Assembly: GCA_026874595.1 (NCBI GenBank) | Contig: CM049316.1 | Coordinates: 21,287,839 to 21,351,838 of the forward strand | Length of the DNA stretch: 64,000 nucleotides | Source: Sipunculus nudus | Lineage: Eukaryota; Annelida; Sipuncula; Golfingiida; Sipunculidae | Reading direction: 5' to 3' | Shown: positions 62,435-64,000 of the stretch, piece after piece | How positions within the stretch are numbered: the first letter of the stretch is position 1 | Layout: each line of letters starts with the position of its first letter | Position numbers and translations under genes: made by a program | Notes under the pieces: generated by a model | Told to the model about the DNA's origin: nothing | Seen by the model: only the letters and a program-made list of their open reading frames with translations | Database searches by the model: none

Positions 62435-64000
62435 ATGCCAAGTATTTTATCGATGATAACTGTAAATGTTATGCTGGATGTGGTTGTGTATACCGCAGCT
62501 CAAAGCTTTAACTGTTCCAAATGTGTTTGCACACGCAATGGTAGCTCCATCATCGTAGACTGTGGAAACAGAGGCCTGAAGGACATACCACCCCTCTGCC
62601 AAGAAAATGTGAAAGAGTTTGACCTCTCTTACAACCAGATCAATACAATTAAGAACTCTTCATTTGTCAGTTGCTCTAATTTAGAGATACTTCATTTGCA
62701 CGAATCTGAAATCAATAATTTACAGGAAGGAGCATTTGAAGGACTCGTCCGTTTAAAGTACCTCGATCTCTCCTGGAATAACATCGGGAGAGACGCCGGG
62801 AAACTGAAGTTGCGTGTCTTCGAACCACTACAAAATTTAGAAACCTTGTATATGTCTGGCAATCACCCGCTTGGAAACAACAAATACCAACCCCTAATTT
62901 CTATGATGCTTTTCCCTACCAAAGGCAAAGCTAAAAACGCTGATACTTACACATGTCTCATCGTCCAATGTGTTTTCAGATAATGATATAAAATATGCTT
63001 TTCTTGAATCAATCAAGACCCCTTCTTTGACGACACTTGGACTAAGTAGAAACAAAATTGGATATATTCATGGTTTAATTGCTAATTATACACCACATTT
63101 AAAAGAACTACATTTGGCAGTAAATCATTTGTATGACTATGCTTTCCTGAATCGAATTGAATATCTAGACATAAGTCAGCAAACCCTGGGTGGCATGGCG
63201 AGGAAAGCCGAAATACAATTATACAAAAATAGATTCCCTGTAGGGCTTTTATTTCCTACACAGACCATTAGAAATCACAGGTACAAATTAGAAGAGAGTT
63301 ATTCCAAACAAACCGAAGTAATCATCCAGGAAGAAGACATGACTTATATAATCCCCGTGCCCCCACAGCTCAGATATTTAAATGCTCGGCAAGTCACAAA
63401 TTTTGCTATACTTCCGAGCCGTTACCATATTCATTTACTGAACGGTAAAAATATGCCCAATTTGTCGTTGAACATCGCGGACAATAGAATGCTTGCGTTT
63501 TATGGTACCATAGAGATAATATATCCCGCTGCTGGTTTTACTGTTGATTTATCTAAAAACCGGTTAACCAATCTCACGAAACATGGGTTTGGTAAAAATT
63601 TGTTGGCAGCCGTTGTTTCCCTAGATCTCACTGAAAACAACCTTGGTAAAATGATAGCGCAAGATGGTGGTCCATTATCATACTTTAGCAATTTGAAGCT
63701 GCTAAATCTCACATCAAACAATATATTCCATATATCGCCTGGCATTTTCGGTGCAAAAAGTAAATTGCGTTTAGAGTATCTTGTTCTGAGGAACAACTAC
63801 TTGCTTGGCATTCCATCTCCGGTCAGCATCATCACCTGGATAAATCTTAAAATTCTTGATATTTCAAATAACAGAATTTTGTATCTTAGGAAAGACCTGT
63901 TGTCAACACTAATCAGTGCATTTAAAGTGGCGGATAGAACTGGAAAGACTGTAAAGCTAGACTTAAGAGGAAATCCTTTGGATTGCTCTTGCAGTTCTTT
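62435..64000 (+). CDS. Toll-like receptor, 3' incomplete, with one single-base frameshift
   Basis: The ATG at 62435 begins a signal peptide (MPSILSMITVNVMLDVVV) and an LRRNT (CSKCVCTR to LCQENV). The frame stops at 62983, but shifting by one base at the A run in GGCAAAG (62924-62930) restores the family sequence THVSS-NVFSDND, and that frame is open to the window end. It covers the remaining LRRs (for example FHISPGIF, NLKLLNLTSNNI) and the start of the LRRCT (NPLDCSC). The TM helix and TIR would lie beyond 64000. It is the closest relative of the broken TLR at 2060 (shared IPVPP and ARQ-TNFA segments), with about three residues fewer near its DYAFLNRIEYLD segment. The single extra A is either a sequencing error, leaving a functional gene, or the first lesion of a young pseudogene. 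Confidence 0.85.

Overview
The window looks like an AT-rich animal genome, most likely a marine mollusc and probably a bivalve. The evidence is a family of intron-poor Toll-like receptor (TLR) genes, abundant di- and mononucleotide repeats, and interspersed repeats of the GTCCGTCCGTCTGTC and ATGCCCCCGCC types that are common in bivalve genomes. Species assignment from sequence alone is not possible.

The only recognisable protein-coding content is a cluster of TLRs of the single-cysteine-cluster architecture (signal peptide, LRRNT, leucine-rich repeats, one LRRCT, one transmembrane helix, TIR). From left to right: a broken TLR at 2060-3811 (+); two sister pseudogenes at 7482-9120 (+) and 15158-17100 (+) that lie in a tandem segmental duplication; an intact 785-residue TLR at 19693-22050 (+); an intact 806-residue TLR at 34013-36433 (-); a very decayed TIR-only relic near 42405-42720 (+); and a fifth full-type TLR starting at 62435 (+), with one single-base frameshift, running off the window. 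The first and last loci are each other's closest relatives in this window. The ectodomain, TM and TIR of each receptor lie in one uninterrupted coding exon, preceded by an apparent splice acceptor 83-220 bp upstream of the ATG, so a 5'UTR intron seems to be shared across the family. The intact receptors would sit in the plasma or endosomal membrane and signal through homotypic TIR contacts with MyD88-type adaptors.

The rest is repeats. 4560-9185 and 10570-17170 are a diverged segmental duplication; the second copy carries a 1.4-kb insertion with terminal inverted repeats that the first lacks. 24631-24950 is a nearly perfect 320-bp palindrome. 29867-30422, about 53400-54072 and 52113-53310 resemble non-autonomous Helentron-like elements (central tandem repeats, 3' hairpin; subterminal inverted repeats seen in two of them). 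A GAGCTATAG-hairpin repeat family occurs at about 28.9, 38.7, 51.7 and 55.7 kb. 43361-49881 is a head-to-tail triplication of a 2.17-kb unit. The 22-34 kb, 36.6-43.3 kb and 54-62 kb stretches contain no gene I can support.

The most interesting theme is birth and death in a receptor cluster: three independent internal deletions remove different parts of the region from the second LRR block to TIR, one intact gene has gained an LRR by an exact 72-bp duplication, and the middle of the ectodomain is strikingly divergent between otherwise similar receptors.
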